Shown here: positions 48,427 to 57,420 of the stretch, piece by piece
Numbering within the stretch: position 1 is the stretch's first letter
Layout: the number at the start of each line of letters is the position of its first letter
Assembly: GCA_041545745.1 (NCBI GenBank)
Contig: CP168152.1
Location: 1,114,001 to 1,178,000 of the forward strand
Reading direction: 5' to 3'
Origin: Stenotrophomonas indicatrix
GTDB taxonomy: Bacteria > Pseudomonadota > Gammaproteobacteria > Xanthomonadales > Xanthomonadaceae
Length of the DNA stretch: 64,000 bases
Made by a program: the position numbers and the translations under genes
Notes under the pieces: generated by a model
What the model was told of the DNA's origin: nothing
Databases searched by the model: none
Seen by the model: the letters and a program-made list of their open reading frames with translations, nothing else

Positions 48427-49965
48427 ATGGAATGGTTGGCTGACCCCTCGATATGGATGGGCCTTGCAACCCTGGTCGTGCTGGAGATCGTTCTCGGCAT
48501 CGACAACCTGGTGTTCATCGCGATCCTGGCCGACAAGCTGCCGCCGCACCAGCGCGACCGCGCGCGGGTGATCGGCTTGGCGCTGGCGCTGCTGATGCGG
48601 CTGGTGCTGCTGGCCGCGCTGGCCTGGATCATGAAACTGACCGAACCGCTGGTCACCCTGTTCGAGCACAGCTTCTCCGGGCGTGATCTGATCCTGCTGG
48701 GCGGCGGCCTTTTCCTGCTGTTCAAGGGCACGATGGAACTGCACGAGCGGCTGGAAGGCCGCGAGCATCATGAAAATGGCAAGAAGGTCTACGCCAGCTT
48801 CGCGATGGTGGTGGCGCAGATCGTGGTGCTCGATGCGGTGTTCTCGCTGGACTCGGTGATCACCGCTGTCGGCATGGTCGACAACCTCGGCGTGATGTAT
48901 GCGGCGGTGACCATCGCGATGGCGCTGATGCTGCTGGCCAGCAAGCCGCTGACCCGCTTCGTCAACAAACACCCGACCGTGGTGGTGCTGTGCCTGGGCT
49001 TCCTGCTGATGATCGGTTTCAGCCTGGTGGCCGAGGGCCTGGGCTACAAGATTCCGAAGGGCTACCTGTACGCGGCCATCGCGTTCTCGATCCTGGTGGA
49101 AACGTTCAACCAGTGGATACGTTTCAACCGCGAGCGCAACGAGCAGCGCCAGCCGTTCCGCCAGCGTACCGCTGATGCAGTGCTGCGCCTGCTGGGTGCG
49201 CGCCAGGCCAATGGCCACGATGAAGAACAAGCCGATGAACGCGGCAGTACCGAAGAACGCCTGCAGCCGGCCGAGCACGAGATGATCCGCAGCGTGCTGG
49301 GCCTGGCTGACCGCCCGGTGTCCAGCGTAATGACCGTGCGTGCCGACGTGCAGTGGATCGACATGGCGCGCGGTGACGACGACGTGGTCGCACGCCTGGT
49401 GGCGTCGCCGCATACGCGCATGCTGGTGAGCGAGGGTGACCTGGACAGCCTGCGTGGCGTGGTGCAAAGCCGCGACCTGCTGGCCGACCTGCTGCAGGGC
49501 AGGCCACTGCAACTGGAAGGCAACCTGCGCGAGCCGCAGTACGTGTTGTCCAGCGCCAGTGCGTTGCAGGCCTTGGAACTGATCCGCCGGCACCCGGTGC
49601 CGCTGGCAGTGGCGGTGGACGAATACGGCAGCGTGGAAGGCCTGGTGACTGCAAACGACCTGCTGGCGGCCATCGCCGGTGACCTGGCCGATACCCAGGA
49701 CGAGCGCTATGGCGTGGTCGCGCAGGGCGAGGCCTGCTGGGACGCCGACGGCGCGCTGACCCTGGACGACCTGCAGCGGCTGGCCGGCGTGTCGCTGCCG
49801 CGCAGTGCGGACTACATGACCATCTCCGGGCTGGTGCTGGAACAGCTGGGGCGCCTGCCCGACATCGACGACACGCTGGAGGTGGCCGGCATCCGCATCA
49901 CAGTGCTGACGATGGAAAAGCGCCGCATCACGCGTTTGCGGATGGAACGCTTGCCGGAGGCGTGA
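48427..49965 (+). CDS. TerC family membrane protein with CBS pair and CorC/HlyC domain
   Basis: A protein of 512 residues. The N-terminal ~235 residues have seven to eight hydrophobic segments with the TerC motif [18 protein letters not shown] and a second acidic motif [16 protein letters not shown] linker ([16 protein letters not shown]) leads to a CBS pair (about 290-420: [55 protein letters not shown]), then a CorC/HlyC domain (residues 430-510). This architecture matches YegH/YoaE. TerC proteins have been linked to manganese export during membrane protein synthesis. Single gene. Confidence 0.92.
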   Translation: MEWLADPSIWMGLATLVVLEIVLGIDNLVFIAILADKLPPHQRDRARVIGLALALLMRLVLLAALAWIMKLTEPLVTLFEHSFSGRDLILLGGGLFLLFKGTMELHERLEGREHHENGKKVYASFAMVVAQIVVLDAVFSLDSVITAVGMVDNLGVMYAAVTIAMALMLLASKPLTRFVNKHPTVVVLCLGFLLMIGFSLVAEGLGYKIPKGYLYAAIAFSILVETFNQWIRFNRERNEQRQPFRQRTADAVLRLLGARQANGHDEEQADERGSTEERLQPAEHEMIRSVLGLADRPVSSVMTVRADVQWIDMARGDDDVVARLVASPHTRMLVSEGDLDSLRGVVQSRDLLADLLQGRPLQLEGNLREPQYVLSSASALQALELIRRHPVPLAVAVDEYGSVEGLVTANDLLAAIAGDLADTQDERYGVVAQGEACWDADGALTLDDLQRLAGVSLPRSADYMTISGLVLEQLGRLPDIDDTLEVAGIRITVLTMEKRRITRLRMERLPEA

Positions 49966-50035
49966 CGACGGTAGGGCCGAGCCCGTGCTCGGCTCTATCC
50001 ATTGCCATCTTCTGCCGTCACCATGGCGGGCCTGT

Positions 50036-51184
50036 TTGCCGTTCTGGATTGTCGTAGTGCTGAGTACGATTGGTTTTCTGATGGGCCTGTATGTGGCCTG
50101 GCGCCTGTTCTGGCCACTGCGCCTGCCCGTCTGGTTGAAGGTGGTGCTGTCCGTGCTGCTGGTGGGCATTGCCGTACAGCTGCGCATTGTCGCCAGCTTC
50201 TGGGGCACGATGGCCTCGCCGGAAATTCCGAAGATGGCCATCGCCACGTTGGCCACCGGCTCCACTGCGGTGCTGCTGCTGGCCCTGGCGCTGCTGGTGC
50301 TGGATGCCGGGCTGGTGGCTGCGCGCCTGGTGCGCGCACCGCGTGCCCTCTCTGCACTGCGCAGCCAAGCGCTACGCCCGTCGGCGGCGGTGCTGGCGCT
50401 GCTGCTCAGTGCCTTCGGTGTCAGCCAGGGCATGGCCATACCCAAGCCGCGGCAGATCGAGGTGGCCATTGCCGGCCTGCCGCAGGCCTTCGATGGCTAC
50501 CGCGTGCTGCAGCTCACCGACATCCATGCCAGCCGCCTGCTCACCGGCGACTGGGTGCGCCAGGTCGTGGCTGAAAGCAATGCACTGTCGCCCGATCTGG
50601 TGGTCATCACCGGCGACCTGATCGACGGCACGGTACAGGCGCGCCGCAACGATTACACACCGCTGGCTGACCTGCGTGCGCCGGACGGGGTGATCGCCAT
50701 CACCGGCAACCACGAGTACTACGCGCAGTACAGCGAATGGATGCAGGCGTTCCGCGCGCTGCACATGCAGGTGCTGGAAAACAGCCACACCCAGGTGCGC
50801 CGTGGTGATGCAGCGCTGACCATCGCCGGGGTGACCGACCCGGTGGCCTCGCGCTATGGCTTGCCACTGCCCGACCTGGAGGCCGCGCTGGCCGGTGCCG
50901 ATCCTGCCGCGCCGGTGATCCTGCTCGACCATCGGCCACGCAATGCGCGCGAAGCGGCTGCACGCGGGGTGAAGCTGCAGCTTTCCGGGCACACCCATGG
51001 CGGCCAGATCATCGGCATGGACCAGTTGGTGAAGCGTGCCAACGGCGGCTTCGTTTCCGGCCGCTATGCGGTGGATGGCATGACGCTGTACGTGAGCAAC
51101 GGCGCCGGCCTGTGGGCCGGGTTCCCGGCGCGCATCGGTGTGCCGTCGGAGATCACGTTGATCACCCTGCGCCGGGCACGGTGA
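50036..51184 (+). CDS. membrane-anchored metallophosphoesterase (YaeI/YkuE-like)
   Basis: About 382 residues. Three to four N-terminal hydrophobic segments (FWIVVVLSTIGFLMGLYVAW, VVLSVLLVGIAVQL, AVLLLALALLVLDAGLV, AVLALLLSAFGV) anchor a calcineurin-like phosphoesterase with metal motifs LTDIHASR, VVITGDLIDG, AITGNHEYY and LSGHTHGGQI. This is the organisation of the YkuE/YaeI group, some of which act on lipid or UDP-linked phosphates. The start is uncertain: the frame is open from a GTG at 49985; the TTG at 50036 precedes the first TM segment. Confidence 0.85.
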   Translation: MPFWIVVVLSTIGFLMGLYVAWRLFWPLRLPVWLKVVLSVLLVGIAVQLRIVASFWGTMASPEIPKMAIATLATGSTAVLLLALALLVLDAGLVAARLVRAPRALSALRSQALRPSAAVLALLLSAFGVSQGMAIPKPRQIEVAIAGLPQAFDGYRVLQLTDIHASRLLTGDWVRQVVAESNALSPDLVVITGDLIDGTVQARRNDYTPLADLRAPDGVIAITGNHEYYAQYSEWMQAFRALHMQVLENSHTQVRRGDAALTIAGVTDPVASRYGLPLPDLEAALAGADPAAPVILLDHRPRNAREAAARGVKLQLSGHTHGGQIIGMDQLVKRANGGFVSGRYAVDGMTLYVSNGAGLWAGFPARIGVPSEITLITLRRAR

Positions 51185-51190
51185 CACAGT

Positions 51191-51231
51191 GGGGTCGGGT
51201 CCCTTTGCGAACAGCAAAGGGTTCTGACCCC
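51191..51231. repeat. long inverted repeat (GGGGTC...GACCCC)
   Basis: Arms GGGGTCgGGTCCCTTTGC and GCAAAGGGttctGACCCC around a five-base loop, 6 bases after the phosphoesterase stop. This type of GGGTC/CCCTTTGC hairpin is a second common intergenic repeat in Stenotrophomonas, different from the SMAG elements next to it. It may act as a terminator-like structure, though no T-tract follows. Confidence 0.7.
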
Positions 51232-51251
51232 GTTTGCCACGGAGAGCGAGC

Positions 51252-51314
51252 ATCCACGCATGGCGTGGATCTACTGCTTTCCTTCCGGGGCATCCACGCA
51301 TGGCGTGGATCTAC
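51252..51314. repeat. two SMAG-type repeats in the same orientation
   Basis: ATCCACGCatgGCGTGGAT followed by CTAC occurs at 51252-51274 and again at 51292-51314, spaced 40 bases apart start to start. The sequence equals the copies near 1,250. The array lies between the phosphoesterase and the MFS carrier genes, both reading right. Confidence 0.8.
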
Positions 51315-51365
51315 TGCATCGTCACTGCCGCCGTGACACCCTTCGGCCATGATGGAAAGCACGCA

Positions 51366-52640
51366 ATGACCGCGGGGCGGCAGCGCTCGATGTGGGTGGC
51401 CGGCCTGTCCACGGTGGTGGAGTGGTACGACTTCACCCTGTACCTGTACTTCGCCACGGTGCTGTCGCGGGTGTTCTTCGGCGGCGGCCAGGAGGCGATG
51501 CTGGTTACCTTGGCCGGCTTCGCGGTGTCCTACCTGATGCGTCCGCTCGGTGCGCTGTGCTTCGGCCACCTGGGCGACCGGCTCGGCCGGCGTTGGATGC
51601 TGCTGGCCTCAATGGCGTTGATGGCCGCGGCCATGCTGGCCACCGCGTTGCTGCCGACGGCGGCGACCGCCGGTGCGACTGCTGGTGTGCTGTTGTTGAT
51701 CCTGCGCTGCGTGATGGCTTTTTCCGTGGGCGGCGAATACACCGGCGTGGTCGCCTATCTGCTGGAAAGCGCGCCGGCGCGACGACGTGGCCTGGTCACC
51801 TCGCTGGCCTCGGCGGCCAGCGAAGTGGGTGCGTTGCTGGCAGTAGCGATCTCCGCGCTCACCGTGGCGCTGCTGCCTGCGCCGCAGCTGGACAGCTGGG
51901 GCTGGCGGATCCCGTTCTTCTTCGGCGCGGCGCTGGCACTGGTGATCCTGATCGCGCGTTCGGGCATGCACGAATCGCCGGAGTTCGAACGGCAGCGGCG
52001 CGAAGGCAGCATTCCGGCCACGCCGCTGCGGCACGTGCTGCGCAACCATCCCGGTGCCGTGGCGCGCACGTTCGCGATTTCCGCACTGGGTTCGATCACC
52101 TACTACGTGGGCATCACCTATGTGCCGGCGTTCCTGCACGCGCAGGGACACGATGAAGGTGATGCGCTGTGGCTGTCGACGATTGCGGCGGTGGCGGTGA
52201 TCGCGATCACCCCGCTGTGTGGCGCGCTGTCCGATCGCTTCGGGCGGCGTCCGCTGCTGCTGGGGCTGACGGTGCTGGCGGCGCTGCTGCCGTTGTCGAT
52301 GTTCGGCTGGATGGCCTCTGCTGCGCCGTTGGGCATCGTGCTGGCAGCGGTGAGCCTGGCCTGCGTGGCCGGCGGTATCAGTGCGGTGGCGGCACCGGCC
52401 ACGGCTGAGCAGTTCCCCGGCGAGGGCCGGGTCAGTGGTCTGGCGCTGGGGGTGACCATGGCCACCGCAGTGTTCGGCGGGGCGACGCCGTGGTTGGCGC
52501 AATGGTGGGTGGAACGCAGCGGTTGGGCGGCGGCGCCGGGGGCGATGATCGCGCTGGTGGCGGTGCTGGTGCTGCCGGTGCTGTGGACGCTGCCGGAGAC
52601 CGTGCCGAAGACCCGCCCCGTGTCCCGGGGCGGGCCGTGA
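51366..52640 (+). CDS. MFS transporter, metabolite:H+ symporter (MHS) family
   Basis: A protein of 424 residues with about 12 hydrophobic segments. The N-terminus VAGLSTVVEWYDFTLYLYFA is the hallmark of the MHS group (ProP, KgtP, citrate/proline carriers), followed by FGHLGDRLGRRWMLL (MFS loop 2-3 motif) and RCVMAFSVGGEYTGVVAYLLE (GGEYTG instead of GGEWGG). It should carry a carboxylate, betaine or amino acid with H+. The start ATG at 51366 lies directly in front of the first conserved segment. The downstream nucleoside hydrolase is convergent, so they are not an operon. Confidence 0.88.
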   Translation: MTAGRQRSMWVAGLSTVVEWYDFTLYLYFATVLSRVFFGGGQEAMLVTLAGFAVSYLMRPLGALCFGHLGDRLGRRWMLLASMALMAAAMLATALLPTAATAGATAGVLLLILRCVMAFSVGGEYTGVVAYLLESAPARRRGLVTSLASAASEVGALLAVAISALTVALLPAPQLDSWGWRIPFFFGAALALVILIARSGMHESPEFERQRREGSIPATPLRHVLRNHPGAVARTFAISALGSITYYVGITYVPAFLHAQGHDEGDALWLSTIAAVAVIAITPLCGALSDRFGRRPLLLGLTVLAALLPLSMFGWMASAAPLGIVLAAVSLACVAGGISAVAAPATAEQFPGEGRVSGLALGVTMATAVFGGATPWLAQWWVERSGWAAAPGAMIALVAVLVLPVLWTLPETVPKTRPVSRGGP

Positions 52641-52644
52641 GCGC

Positions 52645-53592
52645 TTAGACCTTCAGGGTCTGCCCAATGTCGGCCAGCACCGCGGCCGCATCCACGCCGA
52701 TGGCGATGGACTGCAGCACCTGGCCGTCCCACACGCTGGGGCCGAAGCCCATGCCTTCCGGCTTGGGAATGGTCATGCCACGGGCGACGCCGTCGGTGGC
52801 CACGCGCACGCTGGCGCGCTCGAACTGGAACAGCTCCGGGCGGGTCAGGGCGATGCAGGCGCAGCAGTCGTGCACGACCATGCCCTTGTGGCCGGCCTGC
52901 AGATAGAAGTCGACGTAGTCCTGCGACAGGGCGCGGACCAGTTCGGCATCGGCGCCACCGATGGCGGCCAGTTTGTCCAGGCCGTCACGGTCCATTTCCA
53001 CGCGGGTGGTCACGTCCAGGCCGATGGCGGTCACCGGCCAATTGGCGGTGAAGACGATGTCAGCCGCTTCGGCATCGCCCCAGATGTTGGCCTCGGCCGC
53101 CGGCGTGATGTTGCCGTTGACGTGGAACGCACCGCCCATCAGCACCACGCCACGCACCAGTCCGGCGATGTCCGGGGCCTGCTGCAGGGCCAGCGCCAGG
53201 TTGGTCATGCGGCCGACCGCCACCAGGGTCACTTCGCCCGGATGGGCGCGCACCAGGTCGATGATCAGCTGGTGGGCCGGGCGGCTGTCGGCAACCACAT
53301 CCAGCGTCTCCGGCACCGGGTGGTTGCCCAGGCCGTTGTGACCATGGATGTGCACCGGCCAGGCTTCCGGGGTGGCTTCGGGCTGCAGCGGGCCTTCAGC
53401 GCCGCGCGCGATCGGGGCGGTGAAACCCCAGACCTGCTTCAGGTACAGCGCATTGTGTGTGGTGGACGCCACCGAGGCATTGCCGAAGGTGGTGGTGACG
53501 CCGATCAGGTCGATCTGCGGATGCTTGTGCAGATACAGCAGCGCCAACGCGTCGTCGACGCCCGGGTCGGTATCGAAAATGACTTTCAGCAT
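52645..53592 (-). CDS. inosine-uridine preferring nucleoside hydrolase
   Basis: A protein of 315 residues. The N-terminal VIFDTDPGVDDALALLYL contains the calcium-binding Asp cluster (Asp9, Asp13, Asp14) of the IU-nucleoside hydrolase family; other marks are GNASVASTTHNA, LVAVGRMTNLALAL, VLMGGAFHVNGNITPAAEANIWGD (Asn and Asp that bind the ribose and metal) and the catalytic HDCCACIAL near residue 240. It splits purine or pyrimidine ribosides into base plus ribose. It is a single cytosolic enzyme, convergent with the MFS gene. Confidence 0.93.
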   Translation of the reverse strand: MLKVIFDTDPGVDDALALLYLHKHPQIDLIGVTTTFGNASVASTTHNALYLKQVWGFTAPIARGAEGPLQPEATPEAWPVHIHGHNGLGNHPVPETLDVVADSRPAHQLIIDLVRAHPGEVTLVAVGRMTNLALALQQAPDIAGLVRGVVLMGGAFHVNGNITPAAEANIWGDAEAADIVFTANWPVTAIGLDVTTRVEMDRDGLDKLAAIGGADAELVRALSQDYVDFYLQAGHKGMVVHDCCACIALTRPELFQFERASVRVATDGVARGMTIPKPEGMGFGPSVWDGQVLQSIAIGVDAAAVLADIGQTLKV

Positions 53593-53746
53593 GTTGTTGT
53601 TCTTCTTCTTCCGTGTGGTGCAGGGGGGCCGGCGGCCCCGAGGGCAGGCCGGCGCGCCCCACATTGTCCCATCTTCATGACAGCCAGGGCGAACCGGCGG
53701 CAGTGGTATCGTCTGCGGGCCCGAACCCGTCGCAAGGAGCTGCGCC

Positions 53747-54100
53747 ATGCTGGCTGTGACCCTCGTCCTGATTGCCCTGGTGCTGGGGCTGAACCTGGTG
53801 GCCAGCTTCGTGGTGCTGGGGCGCGACGACCTTCCCGTCAGCAGCCGCGCCGGGCAGCTGCTGGTGGTGTGGCTGCTGCCGCTGGTCGGCGCGATCGTGT
53901 GCATGGCGATGGCCACCGCCGATGGCTCACCCGCTCGGGGCGATGGCAGTGGCGGGGGGGCCGCCGATTTCTCCGGCGGCTATTCCGGCGACAGCAACAG
54001 CCACCACAGCTACAGCCACCACAGCTACAGCAGCTCGGACTGCAGCAGCGGCGACAGCGGTGGCGGGGGTGACGGCGGCAGCTGCGGCGGCGGCGATTGA
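53747..54100 (+). CDS. small membrane protein with Ser/His/Gly-rich tail
   Basis: A protein of 117 residues: two hydrophobic segments (TLVLIALVLGLNLVASFVVL and LLVVWLLPLVGAIVCMAMA) and then a low-complexity tail made of Gly, Ser, Asp and His, with HHSYSHHSYSSSD and two Cys in DCSSGDSGGGG and SCGGG. The tail begins near residue 60. Similar proteins with a PLDc_N-like two-helix part and a Gly-rich end exist in other proteobacteria. The His-rich stretch could bind metal, but this is unproven. Confidence 0.7.
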   Translation: MLAVTLVLIALVLGLNLVASFVVLGRDDLPVSSRAGQLLVVWLLPLVGAIVCMAMATADGSPARGDGSGGGAADFSGGYSGDSNSHHSYSHHSYSSSDCSSGDSGGGGDGGSCGGGD

Positions 54101-54115
54101 CGTGAGCTTCCTGGT

Positions 54116-54179
54116 TGCCGGCCAGCGGCCGGCACTACCAGGGACGTGACCTATCGAGGTTGCCGGCCAGCGGCCGGCA
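54116..54179. repeat. two SMAG-type repeats (TGCCGGCC form)
   Basis: TGCCGGCCAGCGGCCGGCA occurs at 54116-54134, followed by CTAC, and at 54161-54179. These are SMAG hairpins of the TGCCGGCC sequence variant, between two convergent genes. The ones at 54,930 are the same variant in the opposite arrangement, so the GntR gene is bracketed by a pair on each side. Confidence 0.8.
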
Positions 54180-54190
54180 ACCCCATGAAC

Positions 54191-54910
54191 TCAACTTCCG
54201 CCTTCGGTCGGCAACGGCGCGGGCACGTTCAACAATCCGCCGCTCGCCACGTACGCGGCCAAGGCCTGGCCCTGGCTGAGCAGGTGGCGTTCCATCGTGC
54301 GCTCGGCGGCCGCGGCATCGCGCTGGCGAAAGCACTCCATCAGTTCGCGGTGTTCGGCCAGCGACTGCGCGGTGCGCCCCGGGGCCAGCAGCTGGCGCCC
54401 GCGATGCATCTTCAGGATGCGGTGCAGGTCGTGGGTGATGCGGATCAGCCACGGGTTGCCGGCGTAGTGCTGCACGGTCTCGTGGATGAGGTAGTTGTTG
54501 CGGTAGTACTCGGCGATGTTGCCGTCTGCGGCCGCCGTTTCCATCGCCGCGTGCAGATCTTCCAGCTGCTGCACGCCGGCGTCGTCGATGTGCTTGACCG
54601 CTTCATGCGCACAGCGGCCTTCCAGCATTGCCATCACCGGGAACAGCTGGTTGAGGTCTTCCAGCGTCAGCCGGGTGACCCGCGCACCGCGGCCCGCATC
54701 GATCTGCACCAGGCCTTCGGCAGCGAGCAGCTTCAGCGCTTCACGCAACGGCGTGCGGCTGATGCCCAGTTCCCCGCACAGCGCCGGTTCGTCGATCCAT
54801 TCGCCCGGGGGCAGGCGGTAGTCGTAGATCCGCTCGCGCACGTGTTCGGCCACCTCTTCATACAGAGGGGCGCGCTTCTTCGGAGTACGCGGAGCGGGAG
54901 CGATGGCCAT
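54191..54910 (-). CDS. GntR family (FadR/FCD subgroup) regulator, probably of malonate use
   Basis: A protein of 239 residues. N-terminal winged helix: LYEEVAEHVRERIYDYRLPPG (EHVRERI), EPALCGELGISRTPLREALK (recognition helix), GLVQIDAGRGARVTRLT (wing). C-terminal FCD helical domain with metal/ligand residues Asp, His and His (YLIHETVQHYAGN, RILKMHRGR, AEHRELMECF). Located at the 3' end of the mdc locus on the same strand, after the MatC-type carrier and two SMAG repeats. The likely operator is the inverted repeat ATAATTA-n5-TAATTAT upstream of mdcA. Malonate or malonyl-CoA is the probable ligand by context. Confidence 0.85.
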   Translation of the reverse strand: MAIAPAPRTPKKRAPLYEEVAEHVRERIYDYRLPPGEWIDEPALCGELGISRTPLREALKLLAAEGLVQIDAGRGARVTRLTLEDLNQLFPVMAMLEGRCAHEAVKHIDDAGVQQLEDLHAAMETAAADGNIAEYYRNNYLIHETVQHYAGNPWLIRITHDLHRILKMHRGRQLLAPGRTAQSLAEHRELMECFRQRDAAAAERTMERHLLSQGQALAAYVASGGLLNVPAPLPTEGGS

Positions 54911-54929
54911 GCGGAAAGTGTAACGCCAG

Positions 54930-55005
54930 GTAGTGCCGGCCGCTGGCCGGCAACCTCATGAAGCCATCCAGCGATCATGGGTTGCCGGCCAGCGACCGGC
55001 ACTAC
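54930..55005. repeat. pair of SMAG-type repeats, inverted orientation
   Basis: GTAGTGCCGGCCGCTGGCCGG (54930-54954 in full, ending GCAAC) and the inverted copy at 54981-55005 ending CACTAC (with one base change, AGCGACC). Together they form a dimeric SMAG element in the space between the carrier gene and the regulator gene, where they may stabilise or attenuate read-through. Confidence 0.8.
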
Positions 55006-55014
55006 CGCAGGCAT

Positions 55015-56382
55015 TTACATCCAGCCCGGCACCACGAACACCAGCCAGGCCAGCAGCGGGCCGAAGGCCACCACCAGGCCGCTGTAGACCAGGAAGCGGC
55101 GGAACAGCGTTTCGCGTTCTTCCTTCGCGGCCGAGGCCACTACCAGTGCGCCGTTGGTCGAGAACGGACTGACATCGACGATGGTGGAGGACACGGCCAG
55201 CGCGCAGATCACGCCAGCGGCGCTGAGATGGCCCTGCATCAGGAACGGCACCGCCAGCGGAATGGTGGCACCCAGCACCGCTGCCGACGAGGCGAACGCG
55301 GAGACGATGCCACCCACGTAGCAGACCAGCAGTGCGCCCAGCAGCGGGATGCCGATGCTGGAAACACCGTGGCCGATGAAGTCCACGGCACCGGCATGTT
55401 CCAGCACGCCGATGTAGGTGACCACGCCGCAGATCAGCAGCACGGTGGACCAGCTGATGCCATCCACCGCACCCTTCTGGCTCTGCGGCGACAGCAGTGC
55501 CAGCACCACCGCAACGGTGATCGAGACCAGGCCGACGTTGAGGTTGTAGATCAGCGCGGCCACGCCCAGGCCGAGCAGGCCGATCAGGGTGAACAGCCGC
55601 TCGCGGGTCAGGCCCACCGCATCCAGTGCCACCGGGTCGTTGGACAGGGTGCCACCACCGGCCGCGACCAACGCACCGTGGCCTTCAATGGCGAACTGCC
55701 GCGATGAGGCCTGCGGACCACCGGCCATCGCCAGTTCCGCGGTGCCGACCGTGCCCGCCGCAGTGATCGAACCGCGACGCAGCAGCGCGATGCCGCCGAA
55801 GGCGAAGAAGCAGATCGTGGCCATCATGAAGTTGAAGCCGAGGCTGGTCAGGAACACGGCCATCTCGGTGACTTCCAGCCCGGCCTTCTGCACCACGCCG
55901 TTGGTGATGCTGCCGTACACGCTGATCGGCGAGAATCCGCCGGCCTGCGCACCGTGGATCACCAGCAGGCCCATCATCAATGGGTTGATGTTGTACTGCA
56001 TGGCAAAGCGCAGCGCGACCGGGCCGATGATCGCCACCGCGGCCGGGCCCAGCGCACCGAAGGCGGTCAGCACGGCGGTGATCACGAACATCACCCACGG
56101 GATGGCGACGATATGGCCGCGTACCGCTTTCACCGCCCAGTGCACCAGCAGGTCGATGGTGCCGTTCTTCTGCGCGATGGCGAACAGGTAGGTGATGCCG
56201 ACCAGGGTCAGGAACAGGTCACCCGGGAAGCCAGCGAGGACTTCCTTGCCCCCCATGTCGACCCAGAGACCGCCGACGATGAAGGCCAGCGCGAAGGCGA
56301 CGGCACCCATGTTGATCGGCATCGCGGTGGCGACGATGAACATGATCACCAGACCGATGATCGTTGCAATTTGTGGAGTCAT
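55015..56382 (-). CDS. MatC-type malonate transporter (SLC13/DASS-like)
   Basis: A protein of 455 residues with 11-13 hydrophobic segments. It starts MTPQIATIIGLVIMFIVATAM and has MGAVAFALAFIVGGLWVD, GVLEHAGAVDFIGHGVSS and SAAVLGATIPLAVPFL, as in MatC dicarboxylate/malonate carriers (MatC N-terminal domain plus dicarboxylate permease). The soluble insertion around residues 215-250 is Gly/Ala-rich. In this locus it takes the place of the MdcF or MadLM carriers of other malonate loci. It lies ~117 bases after mdcH, so probably within the same long transcript. Confidence 0.87.
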   Translation of the reverse strand: MTPQIATIIGLVIMFIVATAMPINMGAVAFALAFIVGGLWVDMGGKEVLAGFPGDLFLTLVGITYLFAIAQKNGTIDLLVHWAVKAVRGHIVAIPWVMFVITAVLTAFGALGPAAVAIIGPVALRFAMQYNINPLMMGLLVIHGAQAGGFSPISVYGSITNGVVQKAGLEVTEMAVFLTSLGFNFMMATICFFAFGGIALLRRGSITAAGTVGTAELAMAGGPQASSRQFAIEGHGALVAAGGGTLSNDPVALDAVGLTRERLFTLIGLLGLGVAALIYNLNVGLVSITVAVVLALLSPQSQKGAVDGISWSTVLLICGVVTYIGVLEHAGAVDFIGHGVSSIGIPLLGALLVCYVGGIVSAFASSAAVLGATIPLAVPFLMQGHLSAAGVICALAVSSTIVDVSPFSTNGALVVASAAKEERETLFRRFLVYSGLVVAFGPLLAWLVFVVPGWM

Positions 56383-56448
56383 GCGCCCTCCCAGACACCT
56401 GATTCGCGTACTGCACGGATGGAAGCCCGCCATCCCGGGGTATGGCCT

Positions 56449-56499
56449 GTTACGTACTGCGCGTTACGTACTGCTCAAACCCGCTACTGCTCAAACCCG
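56449..56499. repeat. short tandem repeats at the end of mdcH
   Basis: GTTACGTACTGC occurs twice (56449-56460, 56463-56474) and TACTGCTCAAACCCG occurs twice (56469-56483, 56485-56499); they overlap and form a stepwise tandem array ending at the mdcH stop codon. Such repeats arise by slippage and could shorten or lengthen the mdcH-carrier spacer. Confidence 0.6.
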
Positions 56500-57420
56500 T
56501 TACCGCAGCCGTTGCAGCGCGCTGCGGACCCACGCCGCCGCGCCGTCCAGGCTCTGGAATTCCTCGATGGCGCGTACCTCGCAGCATGGATAGGCCGGCG
56601 CGATCATGCGTGCCAGTGCGTTGCCCGGGCCCAGCTGCAGGAACACCCGCGCGCCGCGCTCGAAGGCCTGGCGCATCACCTGTGCCCATTCGATGGTCTG
56701 CGCCAGCTGCGCGGACAGCGTATGCACCGTCGTCGTGGTGTCGCGCACCGGTCGTGCATCGATGCCAGCCAACAGCGGCAGGCAAGGGGCATGCAGGGTG
56801 GTGGCCTGCAGCGCAGCAGCAAACGGTTCGACTGCCGCCGACAGCAGTGGCGTGTGTGCCGGCACATGCACCGGCAACGGGCGGACCTCCGCGCCCTGTG
56901 CGTGCGCGGCAGCGGCCAGAGCATTCAGTGCCTGCTGCGTGCCGCCGATGATGAAATGATCTGCGCCGTTGGCGATGGCCACGTGCGCGCCGTGCGTGTC
57001 GCACAGCGGCTGCAGCGTCTGTCGATCCAGGCCGAGGATCGCCTGCATGCCCGCACCGGCGGGACTGGCAGCATCCATCAGGCGCGCGCGCTGGGCCGAC
57101 AGCGAAAGGCAGGTGCTGGCGTCGAAACTGCCGGCGATGGCGTGCGCCGCCAGTTCGCCGATGCTGTACCCGGCCAGCACGATCGGGCTCGGCAGGGTGT
57201 CGCGGAGGACATGCCATTGCGCAATGCTGGCGGCGCACAGCAGCGGTTGCGCCTGCGCGTTGTCGAAGCGGTCGTCGGCGGCTGCGGCAGCGAACACGTC
57301 GCGTTCCAGCACATCGCCCGCCGCATCCAGTACCGCGCGTGCAGCGGCGATGCCACGCACGCGGTCGAACATCGCCGGATGCTGCGCACCTTGTCCGGGG
57401 CAGAGCAGGGCCAGGCTCAT
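56500..57420 (-). CDS. mdcH: malonate decarboxylase epsilon subunit (malonyl-CoA:ACP transacylase)
   Basis: A protein of 306 residues with the FabD fold: CPGQGAQHPAMF at the N-terminus, the catalytic Ser86 in AGYSIGELAAHA, Gln and Arg positions in SAQRARLM and the His-containing PLPVHVPAHTPLL. It primes the decarboxylase ACP by transferring malonyl from malonyl-CoA. It overlaps mdcB by four bases and is the last mdc gene. Confidence 0.93.
   Translation of the reverse strand: MSLALLCPGQGAQHPAMFDRVRGIAAARAVLDAAGDVLERDVFAAAAADDRFDNAQAQPLLCAASIAQWHVLRDTLPSPIVLAGYSIGELAAHAIAGSFDASTCLSLSAQRARLMDAASPAGAGMQAILGLDRQTLQPLCDTHGAHVAIANGADHFIIGGTQQALNALAAAAHAQGAEVRPLPVHVPAHTPLLSAAVEPFAAALQATTLHAPCLPLLAGIDARPVRDTTTTVHTLSAQLAQTIEWAQVMRQAFERGARVFLQLGPGNALARMIAPAYPCCEVRAIEEFQSLDGAAAWVRSALQRLR

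Noticed and set aside
51191-51314. Regularly spaced palindromic repeats considered as a CRISPR array
   Set aside because: Only a few copies, sequence identical to SMAG elements elsewhere in the window, no spacers of uniform length and no cas genes.
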